Below, piece by piece: positions 42,670-49,283 of a stretch of DNA of 64,000 nt; position 1 is the stretch's first letter, and each line of letters opens with the position of its first letter. This DNA is from Cuneatibacter caecimuris (GTDB lineage Bacteria > Bacillota > Clostridia > Lachnospirales > Lachnospiraceae): positions 1 through 64,000 of the forward strand of contig NZ_SGXF01000002.1 of NCBI RefSeq assembly GCF_004216775.1. Reading direction: 5' to 3'. A program made the translations under genes and the position numbers. A model generated the notes under the pieces. It did no database searches. It was not told the DNA's origin and was given only the letters and a program-made list of their open reading frames with translations.

Positions 42670-42701
42670 GCCGCTTTGCCAAATATGGCAAGGCGGTTTT
42701 T
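42670..42701 (+). terminator. Terminator of the first CRISPR-repeat RNA
   Basis: GCCGCTTTGCC and GGCAAGGCGGT form a stem with G-T pairs around a short AAATAT loop, followed by TTTTT. The same terminator, almost identical, ends the second unit at 44530-44561. Confidence 0.85.
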
Positions 42702-42816
42702 GTTTGCTTGAAATTATCAGGATATGCTTTCTCAGCAAATTGATTAGGCTTTTTGCATATCGCTGTAGCTGTATGTTTTGTACAATAAATTTCTTAATCT
42801 TTGTGCATGTTTACTA

Positions 42817-42845
42817 TTTACATATTACAGCTATAGCTGTATAAT
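42817..42845 (+). promoter_or_regulatory. Promoter with 16-bp operator palindrome
   Basis: TTTACA (42817-42822), 17 bases, TATAAT (42840-42845). The perfect palindrome TACAGCTATAGCTGTA (42826-42841) occupies the spacer. It differs from the operator of the RNA units. It drives the 50-aa gene, the XRE gene and the beta-helix gene, and the XRE protein is the obvious candidate to bind it. Confidence 0.8.
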
Positions 42846-42897
42846 AATGTCATAAGATAAAGAAAGGAACTTGCTAAGGCAGGCAGGGAAAACGAAG

Positions 42898-43050
42898 ATG
42901 AGAACATATGAAATTACAGTAAGACACGAGGATGTAGAGTTCGCAAGTTATTTTGTGCAGGCTCGCACTGCAGAAGAAGCAAGAGCAGAACACGAGGCGT
43001 CAAACTACGGTACGAAAATCGTATCCGTTAAATGGATCAGGAACAAATAA
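42898..43050 (+). CDS. Hypothetical 50-aa protein
   Basis: The frame reads MRTYEITVRHEDVEFASYFV, then QARTAEEARAEHEASNYGTK, ending IVSVKWIRNK. The pattern of an N-terminal strand, a helix with 'ARTAEEARAEHEA' and a C-terminal strand resembles small beta-alpha-beta phage proteins (DUF3892-like folds of similar length), which is only a loose resemblance. A weak AGGGAAAAC precedes the ATG. It is the first gene after the operator promoter and next to a possible RNA anti-CRISPR, so it is a candidate protein anti-CRISPR by association only. Confidence 0.7.
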   Translation: MRTYEITVRHEDVEFASYFVQARTAEEARAEHEASNYGTKIVSVKWIRNK

Positions 43051-43068
43051 TAAAGAATGGAGCTGCTT

Positions 43069-43290
43069 ATGCTACAGGAAATGAGAAAAAAAAGAGGAAT
43101 GACCCAGAAGGAACTTGCAGAAAAGTCCGGTGTATCTATTCGGATGATTCAGAGCTATGAATCATCCGACAGGGATATAAATAAAGCATCTGCGGAAACG
43201 GTTTATCGGCTAGCCATAACACTGGGATGCCGATTTGACGAAGTAATGAATATTGAAATTAAGAATAAGGCGTTTGGAAAAGGAGAGTAG
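43069..43290 (+). CDS. XRE family transcriptional regulator
   Basis: About 73 aa. 'MRKKRGMTQKELAEKSGVSI' and 'RMIQSYESSDRDINKASAET' and 'VYRLAITLGCRFDEVMN' show the five-helix HTH. I chose the ATG at 43069 (GGAG six bases upstream); an ATG four codons earlier at 43057 has no ribosome site. It lies 18 bases after the 50-aa gene. Short HTH genes next to anti-CRISPR genes are often Aca-type autorepressors. Whether it binds the TTGTGAGATAATGT palindromes or the TACAGCTA site is unknown. Confidence 0.85.
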   Translation: MLQEMRKKRGMTQKELAEKSGVSIRMIQSYESSDRDINKASAETVYRLAITLGCRFDEVMNIEIKNKAFGKGE

Positions 43291-43292
43291 AC

Positions 43293-44363
43293 ATGGAGAG
43301 AAAGTATGAGTTTACAGGAGAAACGACGGAAATAGACTTTCAAAAGTTACATAGGATTGTAGCTGTAAGAGATTTTGGGGTCGTTAGCGCCGGAGACCTT
43401 GGCGGATGGATCAAAGATGAGAATAATTTGAGCCATGACGGTACTGCATGGGTGGCAGATGAAGCTGCTATATATGAAGACGCGCTTGTGGAAGATGACG
43501 CGTTTGCAATGGGTCGGGTGCGTGTGCGTGGCTCTGCTCATGTGGGCGGCGAGGCGCAGCTAAGTGAGAATTCGTGTGTGGAAGGTGACACATATATTCG
43601 CGGCAAAGCGCAAGTATACGGATGTGCGCATGTGCACGGAAGCACGCTGGTGGAAGGAAAGGCAAAGGTACTTGGATATGCAGATATAGCGCAAAGTGCT
43701 CATATAGATGGAAATGCGTTAGTGTCTGGTAACGCAGAAATAAGAGGCAATTCCCATGTAACTGGAACCGTGAAATTGCATGGCGATGCCAGTGTATGCG
43801 GAAACGCATTGATAAGGTCAGACGAAGATTGGATTACAGTAACCGGGTTTGGCTCCGGAGGGATGTGCGCCACATTTTTCCACGGCTCAGACGATAAAAT
43901 ATATGTTCAATATGACGGATTTTACGGAACAATAGACAGGTTCCGTGAAAAAATTAAAGGTACTAAATACGAAGGTACTTTTATGCCCGCCATTAAAGCT
44001 GCATGTATACACTTTAATTCGTTTTCGCATGACTGTGAAAACGAATCTGAAATTATCGTGGAGGAATCAGATGAGTTTGTTTCTTCATTTGGAAAATACA
44101 GGGGGCTCCTTTTGTTTGAGCCTATTGACATTAATGTCAATAGGGAAAATGGAACTAAATATTGGATGGACAAGGATATGGCCGATTATCGCTTTGGCTA
44201 TGTCATGGCAGTTGAGAAATTGAAGGAAGAATTTAAAGATTCCTGCGTTCTGGAAGCCGTCTTAACTCCACATTCCTATTACGGCGGGAATCTTCGCAAT
44301 CCGTTAAATTTTCGCCTTCGTTGTGTTCGCGAGGACGGGATTGTCCGTGTATACCCGATGTAA
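43293..44363 (+). CDS. Phage left-handed beta-helix (YdcK-like) protein
   Basis: 356 aa. The N-terminus reads 'RIVAVRDFGVVSAGDLGGWI', a pattern typical of phage proteins of this type. Then come hexapeptide repeats from about residue 50 to 180 ('DEAAIYEDALVEDDAFAMGR', 'GSAHVGGEAQLSENSCVEGD', 'GKAQVYGCAHVHGSTLVEGK'), a left-handed beta-helix. After it come 'GFYGTIDRFREKIKGTKYEG' and an unfamiliar C-terminal domain. YdcK-like proteins share this plan; the function in phages is unknown. AAAGGAGAGTAGAC precedes the ATG, right after the XRE gene. Confidence 0.8.
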   Translation: MERKYEFTGETTEIDFQKLHRIVAVRDFGVVSAGDLGGWIKDENNLSHDGTAWVADEAAIYEDALVEDDAFAMGRVRVRGSAHVGGEAQLSENSCVEGDTYIRGKAQVYGCAHVHGSTLVEGKAKVLGYADIAQSAHIDGNALVSGNAEIRGNSHVTGTVKLHGDASVCGNALIRSDEDWITVTGFGSGGMCATFFHGSDDKIYVQYDGFYGTIDRFREKIKGTKYEGTFMPAIKAACIHFNSFSHDCENESEIIVEESDEFVSSFGKYRGLLLFEPIDINVNRENGTKYWMDKDMADYRFGYVMAVEKLKEEFKDSCVLEAVLTPHSYYGGNLRNPLNFRLRCVREDGIVRVYPM

Positions 44364-44390
44364 TATTTTAAGTGATCTTTAAAATTTGTA

Positions 44391-44433
44391 TTGACTTTGT
44401 GAGATAATGTGCTATAATTACATTATCTCACAA
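44391..44433 (+). promoter_or_regulatory. Promoter and perfect operator palindrome of the second CRISPR-repeat RNA unit
   Basis: TTGACT (44391-44396), 16 bases, TATAAT (44413-44418). Arms TTGTGAGATAATGT (44397-44410) and ACATTATCTCACAA (44420-44433) are perfect 14-bp inverted repeats around GCTATAATT. The sequence is almost that of 42466-42508, so one repressor would control both units. Confidence 0.9.
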
Positions 44434-44561
44434 GATTCAGTGAGATAAAAACGTGTTTTATTTACACGTTGTCGTCTGCTATGCGGGCGTGGATTGAGAC
44501 AAATATTTATTTTAAAAAAATTAGCGAGGGCCGTTTTGCCGGATATGGCAAGGCGGTTTTT
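44425..44561 (+). ncRNA. Small RNA with one solitary type I-C CRISPR-like repeat (candidate RNA anti-CRISPR)
   Basis: Predicted transcript of about 137 nt. In order: 5' hairpin TATCTCAC/GTGAGATA (44424-44447, perfect 8 bp), hairpin ACGTGT/ACACGT (44451-44469), one repeat 44471-44500, a 29-nt A/T-rich linker, and the terminator 44530-44561. The repeat folds as CGTCTGC-TAT-GCGGGCG, with G-U pairs keeping the stem where bases differ from unit one, then TGGATTGAGAC. The last bases differ from the canonical AAAT end. A single repeat with its own promoter and terminator, and no cas genes, is the solitary repeat unit form of Racr. Confidence 0.68.
44530..44561 (+). terminator. Terminator/attenuator before the HTH gene
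   Basis: GCCGTTTTGCC and GGCAAGGCGGT with TTTTTGC. Only nine bases after its T-run comes GGAGGG, the ribosome site for the next gene, so full-length mRNA requires read-through. Confidence 0.85.
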
Positions 44562-44579
44562 GCATATACGGGAGGGAAA

Positions 44580-45235
44580 ATGAAAAAAAATCAAAAGGAA
44601 TATCACGGAAATTGCGCGGAATATCTACTTATGAATCCCAGCAGAAAACTCTGGATGAGTGGTGCGATAACTGGCGGCTTGATCAGGTGAGCACAATCAT
44701 AAGTTTGCGCCGGGCGGCGGAAAATGATAATCACTCAGAAATCATGCACATGATAGATCAACTTATGGGTATGTCCGATAAGCGATTTACTGCCCTTAAA
44801 AATGTTTTTGGCATTTTATCTGATCCGGATAGAGAGCTGAGGCACTATGTGGGTAAGCCTGGTGATCCGGTTCCGGAGGAATCCGCAGAACCCCCGGCAG
44901 AAAATCAGACCGATGAGTTTATCGCTGAAATTGGCAGGTGCTATAATGCTGGACTGTCGGTCAATGAGATTTCTGACCGTACGGAAATCAGTGAGGATAA
45001 AATCATCAAAATACTGGTCACGCAAGGGGTTTTTGAAAACGATATTTACCGGCAGATCAAGCGCCTGCGGGAAAAAGGCGTAAATGATTCCGTGATTGCT
45101 GATCGGCTGGGGTTGCAAAAATCTGCCATGAATCGGTATACCCCTTACACCAAGGGGATATATAATTTAAAAAATCCGTCAGAAAATGCCGCCAAGCTGC
45201 GGGCCTGGCGGCAGGGAAAAGCAATACATGATTGA
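44580..45235 (+). CDS. Phage DNA-binding (HTH-type) protein with an A8-tract at its start
   Basis: The supported frame runs 44612-45235 (207 codons from TTG). 'TYESQQKTLDEWCDNWRLDQ' and a C-terminal pair of HTH-like segments ('NEISDRTEISEDKIIKILVT' and 'DSVIADRLGLQKSAMNRYTP') end in a basic tail 'NAAKLRAWRQGKA'. The best start signal, however, is GGAGGGAAA-ATG at 44580, which is one base out of frame with it; the run of 8 A at 44583-44590 would need 9 to give 'MKKKSKGISRKLRGIS' in frame. So either TTG 44612 is the start, or the tract slips, or one base is missing. I do not know a named family; a regulator of phage genes is likely. Confidence 0.7.
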
Positions 45236-45260
45236 CTAACATCATTGTAATATGTATAAT
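45232..45260 (+). promoter_or_regulatory. Strong promoter with no ORF downstream
   Basis: TTGACT (45232-45237), 17 bases, TATAAT (45255-45260). It begins inside the stop codon region of the HTH gene and leads straight into terminators. Confidence 0.82.
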
Positions 45261-45266
45261 AAGGTT

Positions 45267-45329
45267 AGGATATTAAAAAGCAATAAATTGTTTTTGCAAG
45301 GGCTGAGTAATTCTCGGCCCTATTTTTTT
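45267..45329 (+). ncRNA. Predicted 60-nt RNA of unknown role
   Basis: From a start about seven bases after TATAAT to the end of the first terminator, about 63 nt. The 5' half is A/T-rich (GGATATTAAAAAGCAATAAA), the 3' half is the terminator hairpin AGGGCTGAG/CTCGGCCCT with ATTTTTTT. No CRISPR-like repeat is present. It is too short for a gene and is either a small RNA, an antisense or decoy, or a leftover promoter. Confidence 0.5.
45299..45329 (+). terminator. Intrinsic terminator, plus strand
   Basis: AGGGCTGAG and CTCGGCCCT form the stem, followed by ATTTTTTT. Confidence 0.85.
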
Positions 45330-45331
45330 GA

Positions 45332-45364
45332 AGAGGGCCGGGATTTCTCCCAGCCCTCTTTTTT
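45332..45364. terminator. Convergent terminator of the late module
   Basis: AGAGGGCCGGG and CTCCCAGCCCTCT with TTTTTT on the plus strand and TTCAAAAAAATAG on the other. It ends at the amidase stop codon and separates the two convergent units. Confidence 0.8.
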
Positions 45365-46377
45365 CAGCCCGGCAGCGTGGTCAGCCCGCCGCCCAGCGCA
45401 ATATATCCGGCGCCGGATTTCAGGCGGCCCCATAGTTCTGCGCCCTCTCCGGTATACTCTCCTGTTACAGTGTAGCTGCCCTTGTCCCGGATCACTCCTG
45501 TAACTGGATAGTTAGTGCCCGGGCCGCTCCGGATGTTAAGCGCGCCGTCCAGGACCTTGACCATGTACGGCAGCTTATGGCCTGTATCTCCCACGCGGCG
45601 GCAGTATGCCTTATGGACGGAGATGTATCCGTCTCCGGACTTCAGGCGGCCCCAGTGCCCGTTGACGATCTCCGTCATGGTATAGCAGCCGTGGTCTGTG
45701 ATATATCCCACTGCCTCATAATCAGTCCCCGGCCCGCGCCGGATCGTCAGATTGTCCGCCAGCACCTTGTACATGCCCGGCACATATTCTGTTTCTGGCT
45801 CTGCCGGCCGCGCAGTTTCTCCTCTCATCCGCGCCCCCACGTCCGCCCGGAAGGTGTCCATATTCTTCCCGTGCTTCGGCCACCAGTGCTCGATATCAAT
45901 GTGGTTGCTACCGTACCCCAGGCGGTGCACCTCGGCGTGGCAATAGATATCTCTCTCCGTCAGCCCGTATCTCTCGCAGAGATACACAAATAACTGGATC
46001 GCCTGCTCATAGATATCGGCAAAATAGGCCGCGTTGGCCTTCACGTCATATCCCACCATTGTTCCGCTGTTTGGCTGGTATGTATGGCCTTCCGGTTCGC
46101 AGATCTCCACGCCGATTGAGAGGCCGTTCCAGCCTCCCTTTGGTCCTGCTCCCACATGGCAGCCCACATTGTCCCAGGGCATCAACTGTAACACGCGCCC
46201 GGATCGTTCCAGAAACGCATGAGGCAGCGCATTGGCTCCCGGGCGGTTGTAATTGCCATAGAATACATCCGCGGACGGCTGCGCAGCTCCTGGGCTGTGC
46301 AGTACCAGCTTTTCTACCTTCATTTTGCCGCGGTCAAAATACGGATTTGCCGTGGCCCACTTCTCTTCTATATACAT
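45364..46377 (-). CDS. Phage endolysin: N-acetylmuramoyl-L-alanine amidase with two SH3 domains
   Basis: 337 aa. The amidase_2/PGRP domain covers residues 15-185: His27 in 'KLVLHSPGAAQ', 'SIGVEICEPEGHTYQ', and 'IYCHAEVHRLGYGSNHIDIE' provide zinc ligands. Two SH3b-type domains follow ('MYKVLADNLTIRRGPGTDYE' and 'YMVKVLDGALNIRSGPGTNY'), typical wall-binding modules. It cuts the peptidoglycan amide bond at lysis. It is the last gene of the late module and lies 23 bases after the holin-like gene. Confidence 0.93.
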   Translation of the reverse strand: MYIEEKWATANPYFDRGKMKVEKLVLHSPGAAQPSADVFYGNYNRPGANALPHAFLERSGRVLQLMPWDNVGCHVGAGPKGGWNGLSIGVEICEPEGHTYQPNSGTMVGYDVKANAAYFADIYEQAIQLFVYLCERYGLTERDIYCHAEVHRLGYGSNHIDIEHWWPKHGKNMDTFRADVGARMRGETARPAEPETEYVPGMYKVLADNLTIRRGPGTDYEAVGYITDHGCYTMTEIVNGHWGRLKSGDGYISVHKAYCRRVGDTGHKLPYMVKVLDGALNIRSGPGTNYPVTGVIRDKGSYTVTGEYTGEGAELWGRLKSGAGYIALGGGLTTLPG

Positions 46378-46400
46378 ATTTCTTCTCCTTTCATCCTGGG

Positions 46401-46670
46401 TTATTCCCCGGCCTGATCCTTGAGCTGCTTGTACACCTGGTTAATGCCGGTCGCTGCAAATCCGGATACAATACCCACTGCAATGCTGGTTAAGATATCC
46501 CCTGCGGGCCAGTCTGGCATGGCATACATCCCTACAACTCCCAGGATGCCTCCTAATACTCCACAGATCACTGGCAGCCACTTATTGTCCAGTGTCGTAG
46601 CTTTGGCCGTCTGTGCGGCCAGATAACAAATTACTGTAATTCCTGCCACTCCTGCAATTCTGAAATCCAT
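46401..46670 (-). CDS. Phage holin-like membrane protein
   Basis: About 90 aa with two to three hydrophobic helices ('VAGITVICYLAAQTAK', 'WLPVICGVLGGILGVVGMYA', 'ILTSIAVGIVSGFAATGINQ') and a polar C-terminus, the layout of class II holins. It lies next to the lysin as expected. The start is ATG 46670 (GGAG seven bases upstream); the preceding ATG at 46676 is too close to GGAG. Confidence 0.85.
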   Translation of the reverse strand: MDFRIAGVAGITVICYLAAQTAKATTLDNKWLPVICGVLGGILGVVGMYAMPDWPAGDILTSIAVGIVSGFAATGINQVYKQLKDQAGE

Positions 46671-46672
46671 AA

Positions 46673-46936
46673 TCATTCTCCTTTCGATGTGAACTCACCG
46701 CATTTTTTAAATATTTCTACTGTCACCCTTTCCGTTCCTTCCGGGCGCGTGGCTTCGTAATATGCTGTTTCGTTCCCGCGTACTCTCAGTAGCGCCTTGT
46801 CTCCCTGTTCTCCGCTGACTTCCCACTCCAGGAATATATCCGATGAGGATATTTCTTCACCTTTTTCATCTAAGTGTTTTGCGAGGATTAACCTGCATTT
46901 GTCTGTGAAAGCGACTACATTTGCTTTATTCATCAT
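46673..46936 (-). CDS. Hypothetical phage protein, lysis module
   Basis: 87 aa. 'FTDKCRLILAKHLDEKGEEI' and 'LRVRGNETAYYEATRPEGTE' suggest a mixed fold; no membrane helix. It overlaps both neighbours (ATGA-type overlap upstream, next gene nearly in contact), so it belongs to the lysis module. I do not recognise a family. Confidence 0.75.
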   Translation of the reverse strand: MMNKANVVAFTDKCRLILAKHLDEKGEEISSSDIFLEWEVSGEQGDKALLRVRGNETAYYEATRPEGTERVTVEIFKKCGEFTSKGE

Positions 46937-47160
46937 TTCTCCTTCTCCTGGCTCTCCAGGTCTGATATGCGGTGATTAATCACCTTGATCTGTTCCTCTA
47001 CTACCGGCATCCGGCGCGCGAAGTTGTTGTGCATACGCACCTCTGATTCCAGCTGTTCCAACCGGTAGTTGGTCAGCTTAGAATTAATCATGATGCCCGT
47101 GAATGTTCCCAGCGCGCTGCCTCCGAATGCGATCAGCGCCACAATGATCTCTGGTTCCAT
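46933..47160 (-). CDS. XhlA-like small membrane protein
   Basis: 75 aa. One N-terminal membrane segment (ALIAFGGSALGTFTGIMI) and a C-terminal coiled-coil helix 'RMPVVEEQIKVINHRISDLE' resemble hemolysin XhlA/holin-partner proteins. GGAGGTATAC lies before the ATG. It is part of the lysis group. Confidence 0.7.
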   Translation of the reverse strand: MEPEIIVALIAFGGSALGTFTGIMINSKLTNYRLEQLESEVRMHNNFARRMPVVEEQIKVINHRISDLESQEKEK

Positions 47161-47235
47161 GTATACCTCCGTCTGTGCTTGTCAATGGTACAGGCTATGC
47201 GCCGGTCTTGCCCTGATCTCCATATGTTTCCTCCC

Positions 47236-49269
47236 TCAACCGTTCAGACTGGCCCCGCCCGAAAGTTTCCGAATGGCTTCTTCCAGTGCGGCAATCCTGT
47301 TATCCGTATCTTCAGGAGCAGGCGTCCAGTCTGTGCCCTTATTTCCTTTTTCAATTTTGACCCAATGCACTGTGGAATCTCCGGTTACTGAACCATCGTT
47401 GGGATACCGGTAAAATAGTGCATTGGCATAATTTGCTGATACCTCCGGCTCCCTTCCCGGCGAGTAAGAGGCGGTGAACGTTGCGGATACAATCTGTTTT
47501 TCCGTTCCTGAAACGCGCAAGTGGGCAACTGCGGTCCCACCCGAAAAACACAAGGTTGTTTTCGTCATTCCCGGCGCTGGAGTTATGCAGATAGTTACTG
47601 TATAGGTTTCTCCTGCGACAAGCGGGTCCCCTGCTGGGATACATTTCCGCAGCAGATAGTCGTTAGTTGTGACTTCTGTGCCTGTGTCCAAAAACAAGTT
47701 TCTGCCGCCGATTTCGATTCTGTCAATTTTTTCACTGTTATACGCTATCGCAGCCGTAGCAGATACCACTTCTCCCCGTAGGCTATCCAGCCCGGATTCC
47801 GTGGCACTCATTCTTTTTTCCAGATCGTTAACAGCAACCAGCGAAACGCGATTGACAAATGTAGTTTTGGAATCAACTGAATTGCCATAATTATGATATA
47901 AAATAAATCTGACGTATCTCGTTGCAGGATTAAACTTTGATGCTGATTTTTGATGCGGTTCTTGTAAACCATCAATTATCCATTTTGTTTCAGTCCATTC
48001 AGAAGGAGCTGGTTCGTTTATGTAGTTAAAATACTTAATTCCGTCGCTTTTCGTTTGCGAAACCTCTGTTCCTGCTGAAATAGTTCCGTGAACCCAAGGT
48101 TCAGTAAGTGTGATTGTATTATTTACTTTATCTACGTTTTCTGACGTATATAGATCTGTAAATACATTTCTGGAATAAACTCCGGCAGGATATTGATAAC
48201 CAAGGCTATTTTTATAGTTCCAAAATATCAATCCCAGCTCATAAGACTTAGTTGTGTTGATCCACCCGCCTGTAGAAACTAAATGCACAATAGTGTCTCC
48301 ATTATTAAGATCTTGCGATAGAGTAGTTGTGGACAAAGCGTACGAATAATAATGTGGAGATTCTATGAGTCTTTTATCGCAATCGTATTCTTCGTATCCC
48401 AGAAAAGTATTTGGTGATCCTATTCCTTTTATGTTCATCCCGAATTGATATCGTTTATAGACATCCACGGGTATAGTTTCTACGCCAAGCGTAACATTCT
48501 TCTTTGTCCCCGAAATCCTGAAGCTCGGATAAAACTTATACGAATTAGTGTAATCCAGTCTAAAGTTGTTGAAATTTACATTTGTATTTTCTGTCCCAAA
48601 ACCATTGACAATTAAATTGTTTAATTTTATTGAATTAACCTCATTTTTATTTGATTTCGATTCAATATTTTTTGTGTTGTAGGTAATGGCGGCTGTGGCA
48701 GAGACTACCTCCCCGCGTAAGCCGTCCAGTCCTGCTTCTGTGGCATCCACCCGCGCCGTTACCCGTGCAAGGTCATCCTTAATCTCTTCCGTGGGTGTGC
48801 TTTCGATCAATTCCTTGACCTGTGCCTCCCAGTCTGCTATTGCGGCATTCAACTTATCCTCCTGCTCCTGCAGGATCTTGTCCAGATACGTTGATTCCGA
48901 TTTGCTCTCCGTGCCTGTATGTCCTACCTCCCGCTTAACGTCCAACGAAAATTGGTTGGTTTTGATGATCCTTCCATCCCCGTATACAATCATGATCTGC
49001 GCAGGGATGCGTGTGCACTCTGCAAGCATCTGATTGGTCAATGGTACTGTTACATCATTACCCGACACCTCGCAATCATTATAGATAATCCCGCCAGGTT
49101 TGGAAGCCCATATGCGCGCCGTTGCTCCCGCCGGTATGTCCATACCGCTGATCTTGCAGCGCAGCTTTCTCCCGGTATCGTTCTGTGCCACCGACACAAT
49201 CGCCCTCCTGGAAAAATCCAGCACTGACAAAAACACTACCTGTTCAAGAAATCCGTTTAAAAAAGCCAT
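47236..49269 (-). CDS. Phage baseplate upper protein (BppU-like N-terminus)
   Basis: 677 aa from the ATG at 49269 (AGGAGGTGTATTACA upstream); the longer frame to 49407 is not needed. The N-terminal 120 residues ('FLNGFLEQVVFLSVLDFSRR', 'NDTGRKLRCKISGMDIPAGA') match the BppU/DUF2479 N-domain that docks on the baseplate. Coiled-coil sections with 'LRGEVVSATAAITYNTKN' occur twice, a duplicated linker, then beta-rich distal domains. The protein probably carries the receptor-binding part. Confidence 0.85.
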   Translation of the reverse strand: MAFLNGFLEQVVFLSVLDFSRRAIVSVAQNDTGRKLRCKISGMDIPAGATARIWASKPGGIIYNDCEVSGNDVTVPLTNQMLAECTRIPAQIMIVYGDGRIIKTNQFSLDVKREVGHTGTESKSESTYLDKILQEQEDKLNAAIADWEAQVKELIESTPTEEIKDDLARVTARVDATEAGLDGLRGEVVSATAAITYNTKNIESKSNKNEVNSIKLNNLIVNGFGTENTNVNFNNFRLDYTNSYKFYPSFRISGTKKNVTLGVETIPVDVYKRYQFGMNIKGIGSPNTFLGYEEYDCDKRLIESPHYYSYALSTTTLSQDLNNGDTIVHLVSTGGWINTTKSYELGLIFWNYKNSLGYQYPAGVYSRNVFTDLYTSENVDKVNNTITLTEPWVHGTISAGTEVSQTKSDGIKYFNYINEPAPSEWTETKWIIDGLQEPHQKSASKFNPATRYVRFILYHNYGNSVDSKTTFVNRVSLVAVNDLEKRMSATESGLDSLRGEVVSATAAIAYNSEKIDRIEIGGRNLFLDTGTEVTTNDYLLRKCIPAGDPLVAGETYTVTICITPAPGMTKTTLCFSGGTAVAHLRVSGTEKQIVSATFTASYSPGREPEVSANYANALFYRYPNDGSVTGDSTVHWVKIEKGNKGTDWTPAPEDTDNRIAALEEAIRKLSGGASLNG

Positions 49270-49283
49270 TGTAATACACCTCC

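Larger units (their letters stand above)
42500..42701 (+). ncRNA. Small RNA with two type I-C CRISPR-like repeats (candidate RNA anti-CRISPR)
   Basis: Predicted transcript of about 200 nt. In order: 5' hairpin TATCTTAC/GTGAGATA (42499-42522), hairpin ACGTGT/ACACGT (42526-42544), CRISPR-like repeat 42546-42575, 37-nt linker 42576-42612, degenerate repeat 42613-42644, and an intrinsic terminator 42670-42701. The first repeat has CGCTTGC-TAT-GCGGGCG, a 7-bp stem with two G-U pairs, then the handle TGGATTGAAAT, matching the type I-C form (GTCGC...GCGTGGATTGAAAT). No ORF is carried. No cas genes and no further repeats occur nearby, which argues against a normal array. Racr-type RNAs mimic crRNA and sequester Cas proteins; that function here is inference. 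Confidence 0.68.

Noticed and set aside
42546-44500. A true CRISPR array
   Set aside because: Only three repeat-like sequences in two separate transcription units, one degenerate, no cas genes, no leader-cas context, and a linker of biased composition.
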